Source: Liopterus haemorrhoidalis (lineage: Eukaryota > Arthropoda > Insecta > Coleoptera > Dytiscidae). Taken from it: a stretch of 64,000 nt of DNA. The DNA lies in the NCBI GenBank assembly GCA_963971575.1, contig OZ020618.1, positions 33,458,731-33,522,730 of the forward strand, given 5' to 3'. Positions within the stretch are counted from its first letter, which is position 1. The number at the start of each line of letters is the position of its first letter. Below the pieces are notes generated by a model. That model was given only the letters and a program-made list of their open reading frames with translations. It did not search any database and was not told the origin of the DNA. This document shows, in pieces, positions 34,766 to 47,079 of this stretch. Both the position numbers and the translations under genes were made by a program.

Positions 34766-37700
34766 CTAGCTAAGTACCCGTGCTTCGCTACGGTATATTG
34801 ACGGTTTGTCATCATCGTGCAATTATTATAAGTCATGGTTCTTTATAGATCACATTGCCGACTCTCTCCTCAGGTGTAGATTCACCCCGTTAGAGACTCA
34901 TTACTGTAAAATACGTAGTTTGTTTCTAAACATGTGCACGGGTAACTTTTATAAGCAAAAACCTAGTCGATATCTCATCTGTCCTAAGAGATATTGAGGA
35001 ATCCGTGAAAAAACATTTTACTCCTTTTCACCCCATAGGGGTCGAAAAATCCTTTCTTAGTGGGTTCTTACGTCATATCGAGAAATGCACTCTTAGAATT
35101 TCTTATTTCTAATAAAAAATTCTTTAGGAATGAAATTTAAAAAACTGTCAGAACACTATCGAAAGATTTTAAAAAGTCACCTATATGCCAGAAAGGAATG
35201 TTATAACTCAAGAAGCGCAGGAGATATAAAGGGTTCGATGCTTACGTTATGGAAGAAATATGTTCCCGGAATTCCATGTATATAATCAAAAATATACCTA
35301 TTTACCCCTTTATAGATAAAAAAAAACGTTTAAAAGACTTTCTAAAGATTAGAAAAAAAAAATTATATACCAAAAAGGAATGTTATAACTCAACAAACAA
35401 ATAAGTTACGAAACATTATATAAGTCGCCCTGATTTAATGTAGATTCGCCCTGTTAAGTGTTGATTGAAGCAAAATTCTAAATTACATTTTTATACATGC
35501 GTACAGGTAACTATAGTAAGTAAAAAGCAAGTCGTTATTTCATCAAGAGATATTAAGAAATCCGTTTTCACCCCCTAGGGGTCGAATTTCGAGAAATCTC
35601 TTCTTAGTGGTTGCTTACGTCATGAAAGAAATATAGTCCCCGAATTTCAATTGTCTACTAAAAAACGGTCCAAATGAAATGATCTTGAAACTAATGATAT
35701 TAAAATGACACCTAAATGCGAAAAAGTACAACATAGTTTGCAGTAGAACAAAGACAGAAGCTACAAAGGGTTCTATTATTCACCCCGAATCTAGAATCGC
35801 CCTTTAGGGATTGATGATTAAAGCAAAGTCCTGAATTTAATTTTTAAACACATATACGGATAACATTGTAAGCAAAATCCAAATCAATATACCATTGGAC
35901 CTAAGAGATAATGAAGAATCCGAGGAAAAACATTTTATCACTTTTCATCCCCTAGAGGTTGAATTTCGAAAAATACCGTCTTAGTGGGTACTTACGACAT
36001 ACAGGGAATATACTTTACGAATTTCATGTATCTTGTCCAGAGGACGTTCTATCGAGTAAAAAGTACCCATTTACCCCTTTAGGGGTGAAATTTTTAAAAA
36101 CTGTCATAACCATTTCGATATATTTTAAAAAGACACCGATATGCCAAAAAGGAATGTTATAACTTAATAAAAACAGAAAATACGAAGAGTTGTATAATTC
36201 ACCCCGATTGTAAACCCTATAGGGGTTGATTCAGACAAAATCCTGAAATAAGTTTTTCGGCATTTGTATGGGTAATCTTTGTAAGCAAAATCCAAGGCGA
36301 TATCTTATTGGTCCTAAGAGGTATTAAGGAATCCTTGAAATCACATTTCACCCCTTTTCACTTCTTAGGGGTGGAATTTCGAAAAATCTCGTCTTAATGG
36401 GTGCTTACGTCATGGAGGGAATATACTTCACGAATTTTATTTATCTATGTACAAGGGATGTTAAATCGAATACAAAATTCCCATTTACCCCTTAAGGGTG
36501 AAATTTTAAAAATTGTCAATACCATTTTGAGATATTTTAAATTTATATAACTCAACAAACACAGGGAATATGATGGGTTGTATAATTAACCCTGTTCGGA
36601 AATTCACAATTTTAGGGGTTGATTAGAGCAAAATTCTGAAATAAGTTTTTCAACATTTATATGGGTAATCTTTGTAAGTAAAACCCAAGACGATATCTTA
36701 TTAGTCCATAGAGATATTTAGGAATCCTTGAAATTACATTTCACCCCTTAGTGGTTGAATTTCGAAAAATCCCGTCTTAGTGTATGCTTACCTCTTGGAG
36801 GGAATATACTTTGCGAATATCATGTATCTATGTCTAAGGGATGTTCTATCAAATAAAAAATATCCTTTTACCCCTTTAGGGGTAAAATTTTGAAAAACTG
36901 TCAAAACCATTTTGAGATATTTTAAAAAGACATCCATATGCCAAATAGGAATTTAATAACTCAACAAACACAGGAAATACGTCGGGTTCTATAATTCTCC
37001 CTGATTGTAGATGCACCCTTTCAGAGGATGAATAGGACAATATCCTGAAATAAGTTTTTAGAAATAACATTTATATGGATAATATTTATAAGCAAAAATA
37101 AAGGCGATATATTATTGGACCTGTGAGATATTGAGGAATCCGTGAAAACACATTTTACCCCATTTCACCCCTTAGGGGTTGAATTTCCAAAAATCATTTC
37201 TTAAGGGGTTGTTAAGTCATAAAAGGGATATATTCCCCGAATTTTATGTTTCTCTGTCTAGACGACATTCTATCGAATATAAAATACCAAGTTACCCTTT
37301 TAGGGGTGAAATTTAAAAAAACGGTCAAAACACTTTTTAAATATTTTAAAAAGACACCTATATACCTAAAAGAAATGTTATAACACAACAAACACAGAAG
37401 ATGCGAAGGTTTATATAATTCACCCTGATTGTAGATTCACCCCTTTAGGGGATGATTAGGACAAAATCTTGAAATAGGTTTTTTAACATTTATAAGGATA
37501 ATCTTTATAAGCAAAAACCAAGGCGATATATTATTGACCTAAAAGAAATTGAGGAATCCGTGGAAACACATTTCACCCCTTGTAACCCCTGAGAGGTCGA
37601 ATTTCGAAAAATCATTTCTTAGGGGGTTCTTAAGTCATAAAAGGGATATACTCCCCGAATTTTATATTTCTTTGTCTAGACGAAATTCTATCGAATAAAA

Positions 37701-38170
37701 AATACCAATTTACCCCTTTAGGGGTGAAAATTAAAAAAACGGTCAAAACACTTTCTAAATATTTTAAAAAGGCACCTATATGCCAAAAAGGAATTTTATA
37801 ACACAATAAACACAGAAGATGCGAAGGGTTCTATAATTCACCCTGATTGTAGATTCACCCCTTTAGGGGTCGATTAGAACAAAATCCTGAAATAAGTTTT
37901 TTAATATTTACATGAGTAATCATTGTGAGCAAAAACCAAGTCGATATCTTATTGAACCTAAGAGATATTAAGAAAACCGTGGAGCCACATTTTACACCTT
38001 TTAACCCTCTTTTCACCCACTTAGAGGATGAGTTTCGAAAAATCCGTTCTTAGTGGGTGCTTACGTCATGGAGGGAATATACTCGCCAAATTTCATGATT
38101 GTAGGTTCAGTGGTTTGGGCTGGGCGTTGATTATGAGTAGGTAGCTTAGTTACGATTTTATATATATAGA
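34766..38170 (-). mobile_element. Helitron family A, complete minus-strand copy
   Basis: The 3' CTAG lies at 34769-34766 next to the hairpin CCGTAGCGAAGCACGG, and the 5' TC at 38170-38169. It is flanked by A34765 and T38171. 3405 bp of tandem units; the later ones are ~420 bp (GTAGATTCACCCCTTTAGG at ~37433 and 37853). No ORF. Inserted in Helitron B. Confidence 0.8.
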
Positions 38171-38606
38171 TTAAAAACTGCATTAAGCAGAGAGGAATAG
38201 TTTCTTTTCTCAAATTATTTTCTGCTGTTAGTAAGTAAATGATAAATGAGATATTTCAACTTTATAAGTAACACTCCCTGGCTCCCTAAATAATCTTCTT
38301 ACTAAAAACTGCTTTGAAGAGAGAAAAAAAATGTTTTTTCCTCATATACATTTTTGCTGTTAAGTCAATAATAAGTGTGAAGTTTAGCTTTATGGTCCTC
38401 CCCCTCCCGTAACTCCTCAAATATTCATCTAAATGAAAAAATGCATTGAACAAATATTTGTTTTCATACTATAAACAATCTTTGTTGTATGAATTTTTTA
38501 ATGTTTTTTATTGTTTATTAAAAAACTTTTTAAATAACAGTTTTAAGCCCGAAACACCCCACAATAAAATGTTTGAAATGTTTTACTCTTTCATAATACC
38601 AAATTA

Positions 38607-39069
38607 CAGTGAACCCTCGATCTAACGGACTACTCGGGGGAAGGAGTGTCCGTTAAATGCGATTGTCCGTTAAATTCGAATATCCGAAAATTGTGTCTAT
38701 ATGTATTAAATTAAAAGTACATAAATTAAATTACAAATGATATATTTTTTTTTATAGCGAATTTCGCGATATTTTTGCTATACAATGAGAGAACAATAAC
38801 AAAGTAATATTTATTTATGAACAAAGTATAACTTAAGAATTTATCTGTACAATATTTACAATACATAATATGAATAATACAATAAAAAATTTATTCGGAA
38901 TCTGATAACGGAAGATTTGCAGACGACGTTCTAGGTTGAGGAGATTTTTGTTGAAAATAACTTAACGAAAAGAAAAAAAAATAATAATAATAATTTTTGA
39001 GATCTGAAAATTTTGTCCGTTAAATTCGATGTTCGTTAAATCGGCGTCCGTTAGATCGAGGGTTCACTG
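38607..39069. mobile_element. Pogo/Tigger-like MITE with TA duplication
   Basis: 463 bp, ends CAGTGAACCCTCGATCTAAC and GTTAGATCGAGGGTTCACTG, flanked by TA (38605-38606, 39070-39071). Internal copies of GTCCGTTAAAT near both ends. The empty site is visible in the Helitron B copy at ~56377 (CACGTAATTTGG), confirming the TA target. Confidence 0.92.
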
Positions 39070-39234
39070 TACGTGATATACCCCAGCCGTTTTTGCGTGA
39101 ATCTCGGACAGACAGACAAAAATGTTTTTTTTTTTTTTCGAATATTATCTTATTATCATCTGAAACGTATAGAAACCAAATATGTGGCCGAAAATTAAAC
39201 AAAAAAAGCATAATCCAATTTAATTAATATAGAT

Positions 39235-39633
39235 TGCACAGTCTATATAGTTGTTATTACATGTTGGAGAGGCGATGTCCCAAATAATTTATATAGACAA
39301 TTCCATAGTAACATCACCATAGTGATGGTCAGACAAATTCTGTAACTCAGTTACTATGAAAATAGGAACTAAATTCGTCACTATGAGCAAGGTCAGTTAC
39401 TACCATGAATGAAAGTCATTGTACTTTTTATAATATTTTATCTCGTAGTAACGTTCCTACACAGTAATTTTTTACAGAATTGATCTGACTGTGTGAAGGA
39501 TGTTATGACATTAAATAAAAATATATTTTGTATTGGACTGTCATTTATGTTCATAATGTAATAGTAATAAACATTTATATTGATAGAACATTCTTAATTA
39601 ATTGTCTAACAAAATAACGTTGCATAACAAAAA
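39235..39633. other. Unannotated AT-rich stretch
   Basis: Contains several GTAACTGAGTTAC-like words (39350-39400) but no complete element or ORF. Confidence 0.4.
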
Positions 39634-40664
39634 ATTGATGTGAAGTGTGAATTTTCACACATTTCAGAGTTTCGCAGGTATATTTTTAGTGAAGGCATGC
39701 TGAGTATGTAGGAAAAATTTTGCTTTGTAGTAAGCACGGCAAAATGAACGATATTTTTAAAATAATTTATCGTCTGTTAATCTAAGAGCTTTAAAACCAA
39801 ATTTTATGTTACAATATTTTTTTGTTAATTTTAATTCGAATACCTAATACCATTATATTTAGGTTTCTAAATATGTGCAGTATTTTTTTATATAGCAAGG
39901 TTCATTAATATTTTGAAAATTGCGCCTATGGCTTCCAGTGGTTGTCATAAGCTCCGCTCCTTTGGTTTCGTATACATGACACATAGATTGAAAATATAAT
40001 TACAACATTCCAACTGGTTATTAAATTTACGCTCTTGAAATAGCTAGAATTTTGACAAAATAATTTAAAAAAAATAAAAATGAAAAAAAAAAACAAAAAA
40101 TAAGATTGTCTCCTCTGGCCGGGAGCGAACCCTAGAATTCTGGGTAACTAGCGAGCATGCTAACCATTAGAGCGTGATACGTCTTCTAGTCTAGCGTGTT
40201 ACATAACTATAACTTTTGTAAGTCGTCAACCAGAAAAGCACAAAAAATGCGTAATTTTCCGAAAACATAATCTAATAAAAAATTCCTGTTGTACTATTCC
40301 GGTTCACACCAATGTACATTACTTAATTTTTTTCAGATTTTTAGCTTAAACCATCTGGGCTACGTGCGGGACAATTTTTTTTTTGCACATTTTTGGCCAA
40401 AATTGCATCAATATAATTTATTTTGCAAAAATAACATTTTGAACGTTAATCCACGTACTACCGTAAGGGATTTCATTTGATACCCAGAATTTAAAAAAAA
40501 TTTTTTTTTCGATGAGCACATATTTTTTTATATTCTTAGGGGGATATGTTTTTTAGATGTTTTAGTATTTTTCCTATGTGCGAGCCAAAGAGTTGTATAA
40601 GCATGCCAAATTTCAACTCTCTAAATTTAGCCCATTGACTACAATTTTTACCGAACAGAAAGAC

Positions 40665-40695
<31 letters not shown>

Positions 40696-40750
40696 AAGAC
40701 AGAGGACAAAATGGCGATATAAGAGTTTTTTGGTCATACCTATAAAACCC
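39634..40750 (-). mobile_element. Repeat family C copy with tRNA-like module
   Basis: From TTGATGTGAAGTGTGAATTT to GGTCATACCTATAAAACCC, closely matching 56945-58014 in the same orientation. Internal (GACA)n at 40670-40692. A tRNA-like segment lies at 40108-40183. No ORF. Ends have no obvious inverted repeat. Confidence 0.7.
40108..40183 (-). ncRNA. tRNA-like module (A box and B box) inside family C
   Basis: Minus strand: an A-box-like CTCTAATGGTTAGCATGCTC and, ~35 nt on, a B box, GGGTTCGCTCCC (40132-40121). Acceptor-stem pairing is poor, so it is not a functional tRNA gene. It may be a SINE-like Pol III head or a captured tRNA relic. The counterpart is at 57417-57491. Confidence 0.5.
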
Positions 40751-40759
40751 TAAAAATGA

Positions 40760-43000
40760 CTAAAATTTGTATGCCAGCTTGTAGAAGTTATTGTTTAAAT
40801 CAGGAATTAAGAACGATAAAAATACCATTCAGAACGAAAACGAAATATACCGGCAGTTAATGCTAATTGGTTTAAGATTTTTTGTAGCGATACGTACGAT
40901 GACTTGCATACTGCATAAATCAACCTTTTAAAATCACCCTGTACTTTGGTTTTACACTTACTTCACAGAGGTACGAGTTACAATTCGATAATGGGTGACA
41001 TGTAGAACTTTAATTTGTCATAAGGCTAATGACCTTCATATAGCAATAATTACTGAAGGTATGTAGGTATGTAGTAAGTAATAATATTTTTGGTTATAAC
41101 TATGTGCTCTAGGTAGACAAAATATTTTGGATTTTTTTATTATTATTATTAAAATCGCATCAAAATGAAAAGTATTTTAAAAATACTTTTATTTACTTAA
41201 CGATATTTGTCGAAAAATTAATCAAAATTTCGGATCACATCTATATGCATGGTCATATCAAGTGATACAAGAAAGTCGGAAAAAGAGGTTAATCACTTCT
41301 GTTATATAAAATAAGCACAGGCTTATTGATATTCGTATGAAAACCCTTGATTTTTTATTTATTTATTTTATTTAGGTATGTAGGTGCCTCAACTGTGGAG
41401 ATTATTGGCACCTTGCAGTGGTCACATTATTTTAAAATTTCTTTATACCATAAATGAGGATGCATGTGATTACAAAATTTTTAGGGGGCTCTACGAAAAA
41501 TAAATGCAATTAGTGCTTAAGGACAAGCAATAGTATTATCCAGAGAGACAAAATGATGTCAATATAAACCAGAGCCGGTTCATCGATGTAATAAAAGTAA
41601 AGCCACAAGCAGCAAATAATATTCTGAGACGTGATCAAACCGCAAACCTATTAGACTTAGGCTTTATTAGAGTACTGGCACCAAGTTATCGATTGTTGGA
41701 GTCAGCAATAACATAACAAGCGCAAATAAACTAATACAAAATTAGGCATGAACAAAAGAAAATGATGACAACTTTGATTAAGTGATAAGGGCATAATGAT
41801 TTGAAAATTGACTGAAATTGAAACAATAATGTAAACTAATGTGTAAAAAATCATATTTCATATGAATTTTTTAATATTAATTTCAACATTTTTACTAATA
41901 AATGTGTAAAAATTCACATTTCATATCAATTTTATAACATTAGTTTCAACATATTTACTAATAAATATACCACAAGCTGCAGCCAGAAGTTTTTTTCGAA
42001 TTTCAAGTACAATATATTCGTCCATTTTGCCAGTTTTTTTGATCAGTGCATAACGCTAGCCACAAGAGTTTGAAATATGCAAACTTTTACGCTTATGTAC
42101 GCATTAAATGATTTCATATGTTTAACGCTACGTACAACCCCCAGAGATTATTACTTTCTTATACAAAACTAACAATCTGAAATAAAATTAGTGACAATCT
42201 ATACATCAAATTTTGCACAGAATTTTTATCTATCTAATAGGATATTTTTTATTGTAGAAAAAATTATTGTAAAAATGTTATTGCTAAATAACTTAAAAAT
42301 AGGTATTAAACAACAATGTTCTGTAATTTTTTAAATATATTTGTGGGTTTCAAATAATTTTTATATTTATATAGTTTTGTGTAGAAATGTTCAAATAATA
42401 CGTTAACATTTTTTTCGACATGATTGTTTATAGTTTAGAGCCTTCGTCGAAAAATATTATACTTGATGATAATGAATGCCACTTGGTATAGGTATTCTTT
42501 ACATAAAATGGAATATTTTTATCCGCAGCACCTATATTGAGAACCGCGGCAGATTCGACGTGGCGGCAAAAGTAGATTACCAAGTACAATAACTATAAAT
42601 AATTTTCACAATAGAACAAATTATCTCCAAACATATTTGTAGAATGAAGCTTTAGCTACAATTTGCCGCATGGTACACAAATATGCGTCGAATGGTTTAC
42701 AAGATGGCGTCTATAACGCAAGTTGTTTATTTACAATTACATGACAGTTCTTTTCACAATTAAAAATATCCTATTAGGAAGGTAAAAATTCGCTGAAAAT
42801 TTTGATATATATGTTTTAAGTGTTTATATAGAACAAATATTCTTACGCTTGTGTTAGCACTATGAATTAGGCGCTATTTATTAAAACATGAGCTATAAAT
42901 GATACTTGACGAACAAGTTCCAACTTGCGTTTACGCATGAATAGAGATCAAGAGATCATAATTTGATGCCAAATAATAGGGTTGGGTGACATATCCGCAT
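40760..43000. other. No identifiable gene
   Basis: AT-rich. ATTTAGGTATGTAGGTGCCTC near 41371 may be a retroposon tail, and AAATGTGTAAAAATTCACAT repeats at ~41843 and 41901 form a short direct duplication. No coding motifs seen. Confidence 0.4.
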
Positions 43001-43004
43001 AAGA

Positions 43005-43210
43005 AGAATGCTTACACGAAAAATGCCCACAGAAAAGTGCGAACAGTTATAAGTGCTTACACGAAAACTCCTCACACGGAATTATGCTTACATAGAAAAT
43101 TCCCCACACCGAAAATAACGCACAGTGATAAATGCTCACACGAAAATTGCTCACACTGAAAAATGCTCACAAGGAAAATTACCTACTTTTATAAATCTTC
43201 ACATGGCCAA
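43005..43210 (+). repeat. Degenerate ~16-bp tandem array (GCTCACACGAAAAAT)
   Basis: About 13 units such as GCTTACACGAAAAAT, GCTCACACGAAAATT, GCTCACACTGAAAAAT and GCTCACAAGGAAAATT at a spacing of 14-18 bp. Similar units occur at 27535-27630. Confidence 0.7.
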
Positions 43211-43342
43211 TGCCCACAAAAAATATTTTTGCTATAGTTGCTAATAGATATTTCAATATATAAAATTATTTAATGGCGATTATTCAATGTTCGGCTATTC
43301 GGCAAAAGTACTATTTGCCATATCTCTAATACGTGTTTTTTT

Positions 43343-43344
<2 letters not shown>

Positions 43345-43389
<45 letters not shown>
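43345..43389. repeat. (TA)n microsatellite
   Basis: Pure TA tract of ~44 bp. Confidence 0.95.
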
Positions 43390-43392
<3 letters not shown>

Positions 43393-43575
43393 TTTAATTT
43401 ATGAATAATAAATGTCTAATTAAAGGTTTCTCTGTTGTATCTACCGCACGCTAAAAGTAATAAAATAGCGGAGAAAAAAAAAATACTTCATTATAAATAT
43501 CCGCAGATAATAATTTTAATTACATTAAATATATAAATTATTGAATACCTACATGTAAATTCCAATATAATTTTA

Positions 43576-43624
43576 GTCATCTATGTTGTGACAGGTATCC
43601 TACCGACTGCGCCATATGATAGGT
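43576..43624 (-). ncRNA. tRNA 5'-half-like fragment
   Basis: Minus strand reads ATATGGCGCAGTCGGTAGGA then TACCTGTCACAACATAGATGA. The first part is a good A box and D arm of a tRNA, but there is no B box or 3' half. Probably a tRNA-derived SINE head or decayed tRNA. Confidence 0.4.
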
Positions 43625-43907
43625 AACAGGTTGTGTTAAATAAAGCACATGTGTTCTCTTTGCTAGTTCTTTATTAACTGATTTCATATCTTATAGACTT
43701 GTCTGCCGAGGTCCAAACCTATATTATAACATCTATTACATATATAAAGCTATTTTAAGTCTCTGGGCCGAACAAAGGGAATATGTTCGAAGTAAATCTG
43801 TTTATATACATACACACCTTATACATAACATATTTGCATATGAAAGCGATAGCATTAAATATTTCAATTGTTTATTGGTTGTACTAAATATATATTTTAT
43901 TTTTTAG

Positions 43908-44164
43908 GTGAGTCTACATATTATTCATTTACAAGTCACCATGTGGTAAGCCATTTACAGTATAAAAAACTACATAAAGTATGCTATTTTTCTGGCAGAA
44001 TATATGCTTATAGGCGTCCATTTATATATACCGTGCGATCATTATTTCTTGTCCGTTACACAACAGTAAACAATGAGTTTCAAATTATCAAAACTATTTT
44101 AAAACATAATTTAACAAAGAACCAATCAGATTACTTCGTTTGCCCGAACTCACCCGAGGAATAA
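43908..44164 (+). CDS. Candidate terminal coding exon of a secreted protein
   Basis: Acceptor TATTTTATTTTTTAG ends at 43907. The exon begins with GT, which completes a Gly codon with the G at 9961, then runs 84 codons to TAA at 44162-44164: ESTYYSFTSHHVVSHLQYKK at the start, CYFSGRIYAYRRPFIYTVRS in the middle and QSDYFVCPNSPEE at the end. Two cysteines, many Tyr, Phe, Ser and His, and hydrophobic beta-type stretches: composition unlike translated AT-rich noise. AATAAA follows 92 nt downstream. Joined to exon 9913-9961 it gives ~101 residues with a signal peptide. I do not recognise the family. The ~34 kb intron implied is long but filled with transposons. It could be an exon of an unrelated gene. 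Confidence 0.35.
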
Positions 44165-44255
44165 CGAAAATATGTGTTGCTAACTTAATATCTGTTATCA
44201 ACTCATTGGCGCGTAGAGAAAAAAGTGTTCATATAATAATCAATTCGTATAAGGT

Positions 44256-44261
44256 AATAAA
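44256..44261 (+). terminator. Possible polyadenylation signal
   Basis: AATAAA 92 nt after the TAA of the candidate exon. Such hexamers are frequent in AT-rich DNA, so support is only positional. Confidence 0.3.
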
Positions 44262-44264
44262 AAT

Positions 44265-45055
44265 AGAATCTACGCCTATGTGTACATGTCCTTGGAAATA
44301 AGGTTGATAACTAAATGTTTCTGTCAAGTATTGTATAACGGTCAAGATTTGATGATCGCTCTGTACTATAGGGATAAATTGTATTCTATATAACAAAGAT
44401 ATACCAAAATCTATTTTATCATGAAACGAATCAAAATATTGTCTGACAGAAATCTCGTGAAATTGTTTTAAATCTGCACGGGAAATTAGTAGCGGGGATT
44501 CTAAACGTTTGGTGAATACAATTTATTCCAGTACACAAATCTGCAGTCAGATCTCATACTGAAATTTTATATTATTATATTTAGAGGTAGAACGTCTCTG
44601 TATTATTATGTAGCATGTTTGGAAAAAGAAAAGATTTAGATCGCGGGACGGGGGAGCTCTGACCAATAAACAAGTAGACAAAATAATCGTCAAGTGCATA
44701 AACCATGCAGCTGCGTTTCTATAGTTTTGGTGTCCGACTGTGCTGGGTTGTATCCAAGTTTGTAGATCTAATTAAAAGCTACAATGTACAAGTGTTAGAA
44801 TCTTAATTTATTAATTATTTCTTTGATTGTTCTCTGTATCTGCCAAAGTATATCATACTGCTCTCTCCACCTCTCTCTGCGTACCATAAAGACCACTCTT
44901 TCACAAGATTTTTATCATACTGTATGTTACAAGCATATTAATATAGTATTGAAACCCTTAATATTTACGCAACCCAATATGACGCAACCCAAAAAAATCG
45001 GGATATGATAATAAAAATCGAGATTTTTATCATTAATACATAAAATTCTTGCTTT
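44265..45055. other. No identifiable gene
   Basis: AT-rich, no conserved motif. Confidence 0.4.
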
Positions 45056-45057
45056 AC

Positions 45058-46345
45058 CACTTCTCATAACTTGGACAACCGTTATCAAACTGATGTCTTA
45101 CACACTGATTTTGCCAAAGCCTTTGATTAAATTTCGCACCATCTAATTGAGTCAAAAATGCACTTAATGGGTTTTCTCCTGCTTTATGTAATTTTTTTGA
45201 TTCATATCTCAGTAATCGAGTACAATATGTTGAATAATTGGGGCATCGATATTATGAATTCTGTCCCACAACAGGAGTGCCTCAAGGCTCAAATTTTGGC
45301 CCATTATTATTTCTGATTTTTATTAACAATCTTACTAAACTAATATCATGCACAAAATTGTTATTTGCTGATGACATGAAGATTATAAATACAATCAAAG
45401 ATAAAATGATTGCTGCAAATGACAACAAACTTTTCATTAACATAAGCAAATGCAAAATAATATCTTTTGCCAGGAAAAGAGAACGAATCGAATTCAATTA
45501 TAATATCTCTGGTATTAAAATCGAGCGATCTCATACCGTGAAGGACCTCGGGGTTATTTTTGATGATCACTTAACTTTTAATGAACATATTGATAGTGTA
45601 GTATCAATGGCTACTAGAATTTTAAATTTTGTAGTGAGAAGTACGAAAGACTTTACAAATATCGAATGTATCAAAACACTGTACTTCTCTATAGTTCGAC
45701 GCGCTTAAAGTACACATCCATTGTTTGGAACCCGGCTCTCAATAAGAATATTTGTAAAATAGAAGCGTAAATTTATAAAATACCTGTATTAAAAAAAAAA
45801 AAAATCGGAAAATACCCCGACCAAGGCTTTCCTCAAGAAAAATTACTGATATTATTTAAGATTCAATCTTTAAAATTTTGACGAGAGAATCATTTACTGA
45901 TATGCTTTATAAAATACTAAACAATATCATTGACAGCCCTGTTCTTCTTGAGATGGTTCTTGATGTATTTTGTGGCTCATTTGTAAAATATTGTCATAAT
46001 GTGAAGTCTCGCTAGATTTAAACTTTCTTCTTCTTCTTCAGCTTTTCCCATTGCACACATTAATATTTTTTACCAGTGTGCCATACAAAATTATATTTAC
46101 AAATTGTAAGTGTTATATATAAATGTAAGTTTAGGTTAGTATAGTCCAGTGATGGCGAACCTATGACACGCGTGTCACGGGTGACACGACAAGACATTTT
46201 GGATAATTTTCGACGTGACACGGCACCCTAGTTAAGCTAGGTTTTTTTCCGAATTTTGACACACCGAGCTCAAAAGGTTCGCCATCACTGGTATAGTCAT
46301 TCTATAATAAAATAAAAATATATTGATTGACTGTAATGCTAAATA
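45058..46345 (+). pseudogene. LINE (Jockey-like) RT remnant with 3' UTR
   Basis: Block A TDFAKAFD (45104-45127) is followed by a stop. A shifted open frame, 45238-45708, carries TGVPQGSNFGPLLFLIFINN, the catalytic FADD at 45364-45375, INISKCKIISF, VKDLGVIFDDHLTF and IKTLYFSIVR. A further frameshift follows, then decayed thumb and C-terminal sequence to ~46020 and an AT-rich 3' UTR to ~46345 holding a hAT MITE (46147-46290). A short gap between FADD and the SKC motif suggests an internal deletion. Endonuclease and RT fingers are absent (5' truncation). Non-functional. Confidence 0.85.
46147..46290. mobile_element. hAT MITE, TSD GTATAGTC
   Basis: 144 bp, ends CAGTGATGGCGAACCT and AGGTTCGCCATCACTG (perfect inverse), flanked by GTATAGTC at 46139-46146 and 46291-46298. 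Contains CACGCGTGTCACGGGTGACA, itself rich in inverted words. Confidence 0.95.
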
Positions 46346-46706
46346 AAATTACAGAATATCTTGTAATATTAACGTATTGCTACGTATTTGGAGCAACAAT
46401 GTAATTAGACATTTTTTCCAAAGGCAAAAAAAAATGTATAAAGGTATACATAATACAGAAATTTTATCAGTATAGGTAGATATATATTTTCATATTAAAC
46501 TTTGCACATGTTATTATTTTTAAAATTTTGTAAAATATTATGAGGCGGCGGGGAAGAAAAAGAGATGATTGTAAACTGTCAAAAAAACATATTGTATTGT
46601 CATTTTTAAACTAAAAATATAACTTAATATTTAATAAGTTATTTTATCATTTTTATTTAGTTTGGTTAAGTAATAAACCAACAGGTTCTTCATACTAAAT
46701 TTTCTA

Positions 46707-47079
46707 GGTTCCATGACAACTGGGGCCGTAAGACAATTCGGGCCGTTTACAATTGGGGCTTTTCACAACTGGGGCGATTAACAACTGGGGCGATTAACAA
46801 CTGGGGCGATGGACAATTCGGGCCGTACACAATTGGGGCTTTTCACAATTGGGACTATTAGCAATTCGGGCCATTAACAAATCGGGCCGTTCACAATTGG
46901 GACTTTTGACAACTGGGGCCATAACTATAAGAGCTAGAGTCTTCTTTTGTTTAAAATAAAAATAATTATTTTTGTACGGCCCGAATTGTCCAACGCCCCA
47001 GTTGTTAATGGCCCCATTTGTGAAAAGCCCCAATTGTGAACGGCCCGAATTGTCTTACGGCCCCAGTTGTCTGGTTACC
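46707..47079. mobile_element. Foldback element of 16-bp units, 9-bp TSD AATTTTCTA
   Basis: 373 bp. Left arm (46707-46828) and right arm (46974-47079) are inverted copies made of 16-bp units such as ACAATTCGGGCCGTTT, ACAATTGGGGCTTTTC and ACAACTGGGGCGATTA. The left side has about six further units (to ~46921) before a ~50 bp spacer. Ends GGTTCCATGACAACTGG and CCAGTTGTCTGGTTACC. Perfect 9-bp duplications AATTTTCTA at 46698-46706 and 47080-47088. A 9-bp TSD points to Mutator-like transposase use (inference). Confidence 0.85.

Larger units (their letters stand above)
34567..39233 (-). mobile_element. Helitron family B, minus strand, hosting two younger insertions
   Basis: The 3' end is CTAG at 34570-34567 (minus), with the hairpin CCGTACGAAGAACGG just inside. 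The 5' end is TC at 39233-39232, reading TCTATATTAATTAAATTGG. Flanks are A34566 and T39234. The leader includes GTCTGTCTGTCCGAGATTC and CGGCTGG. Interrupted by Helitron A (34766-38170) and a pogo-like MITE (38607-39069). Without them the element is ~800 bp and aligns to 56220-56940. Non-coding. Confidence 0.75.

Noticed and set aside
40108..40183. Functional tRNA gene
   Set aside because: A and B boxes are present but acceptor and anticodon stems do not pair well, and a diverged copy sits in the same repeat family at 57417.
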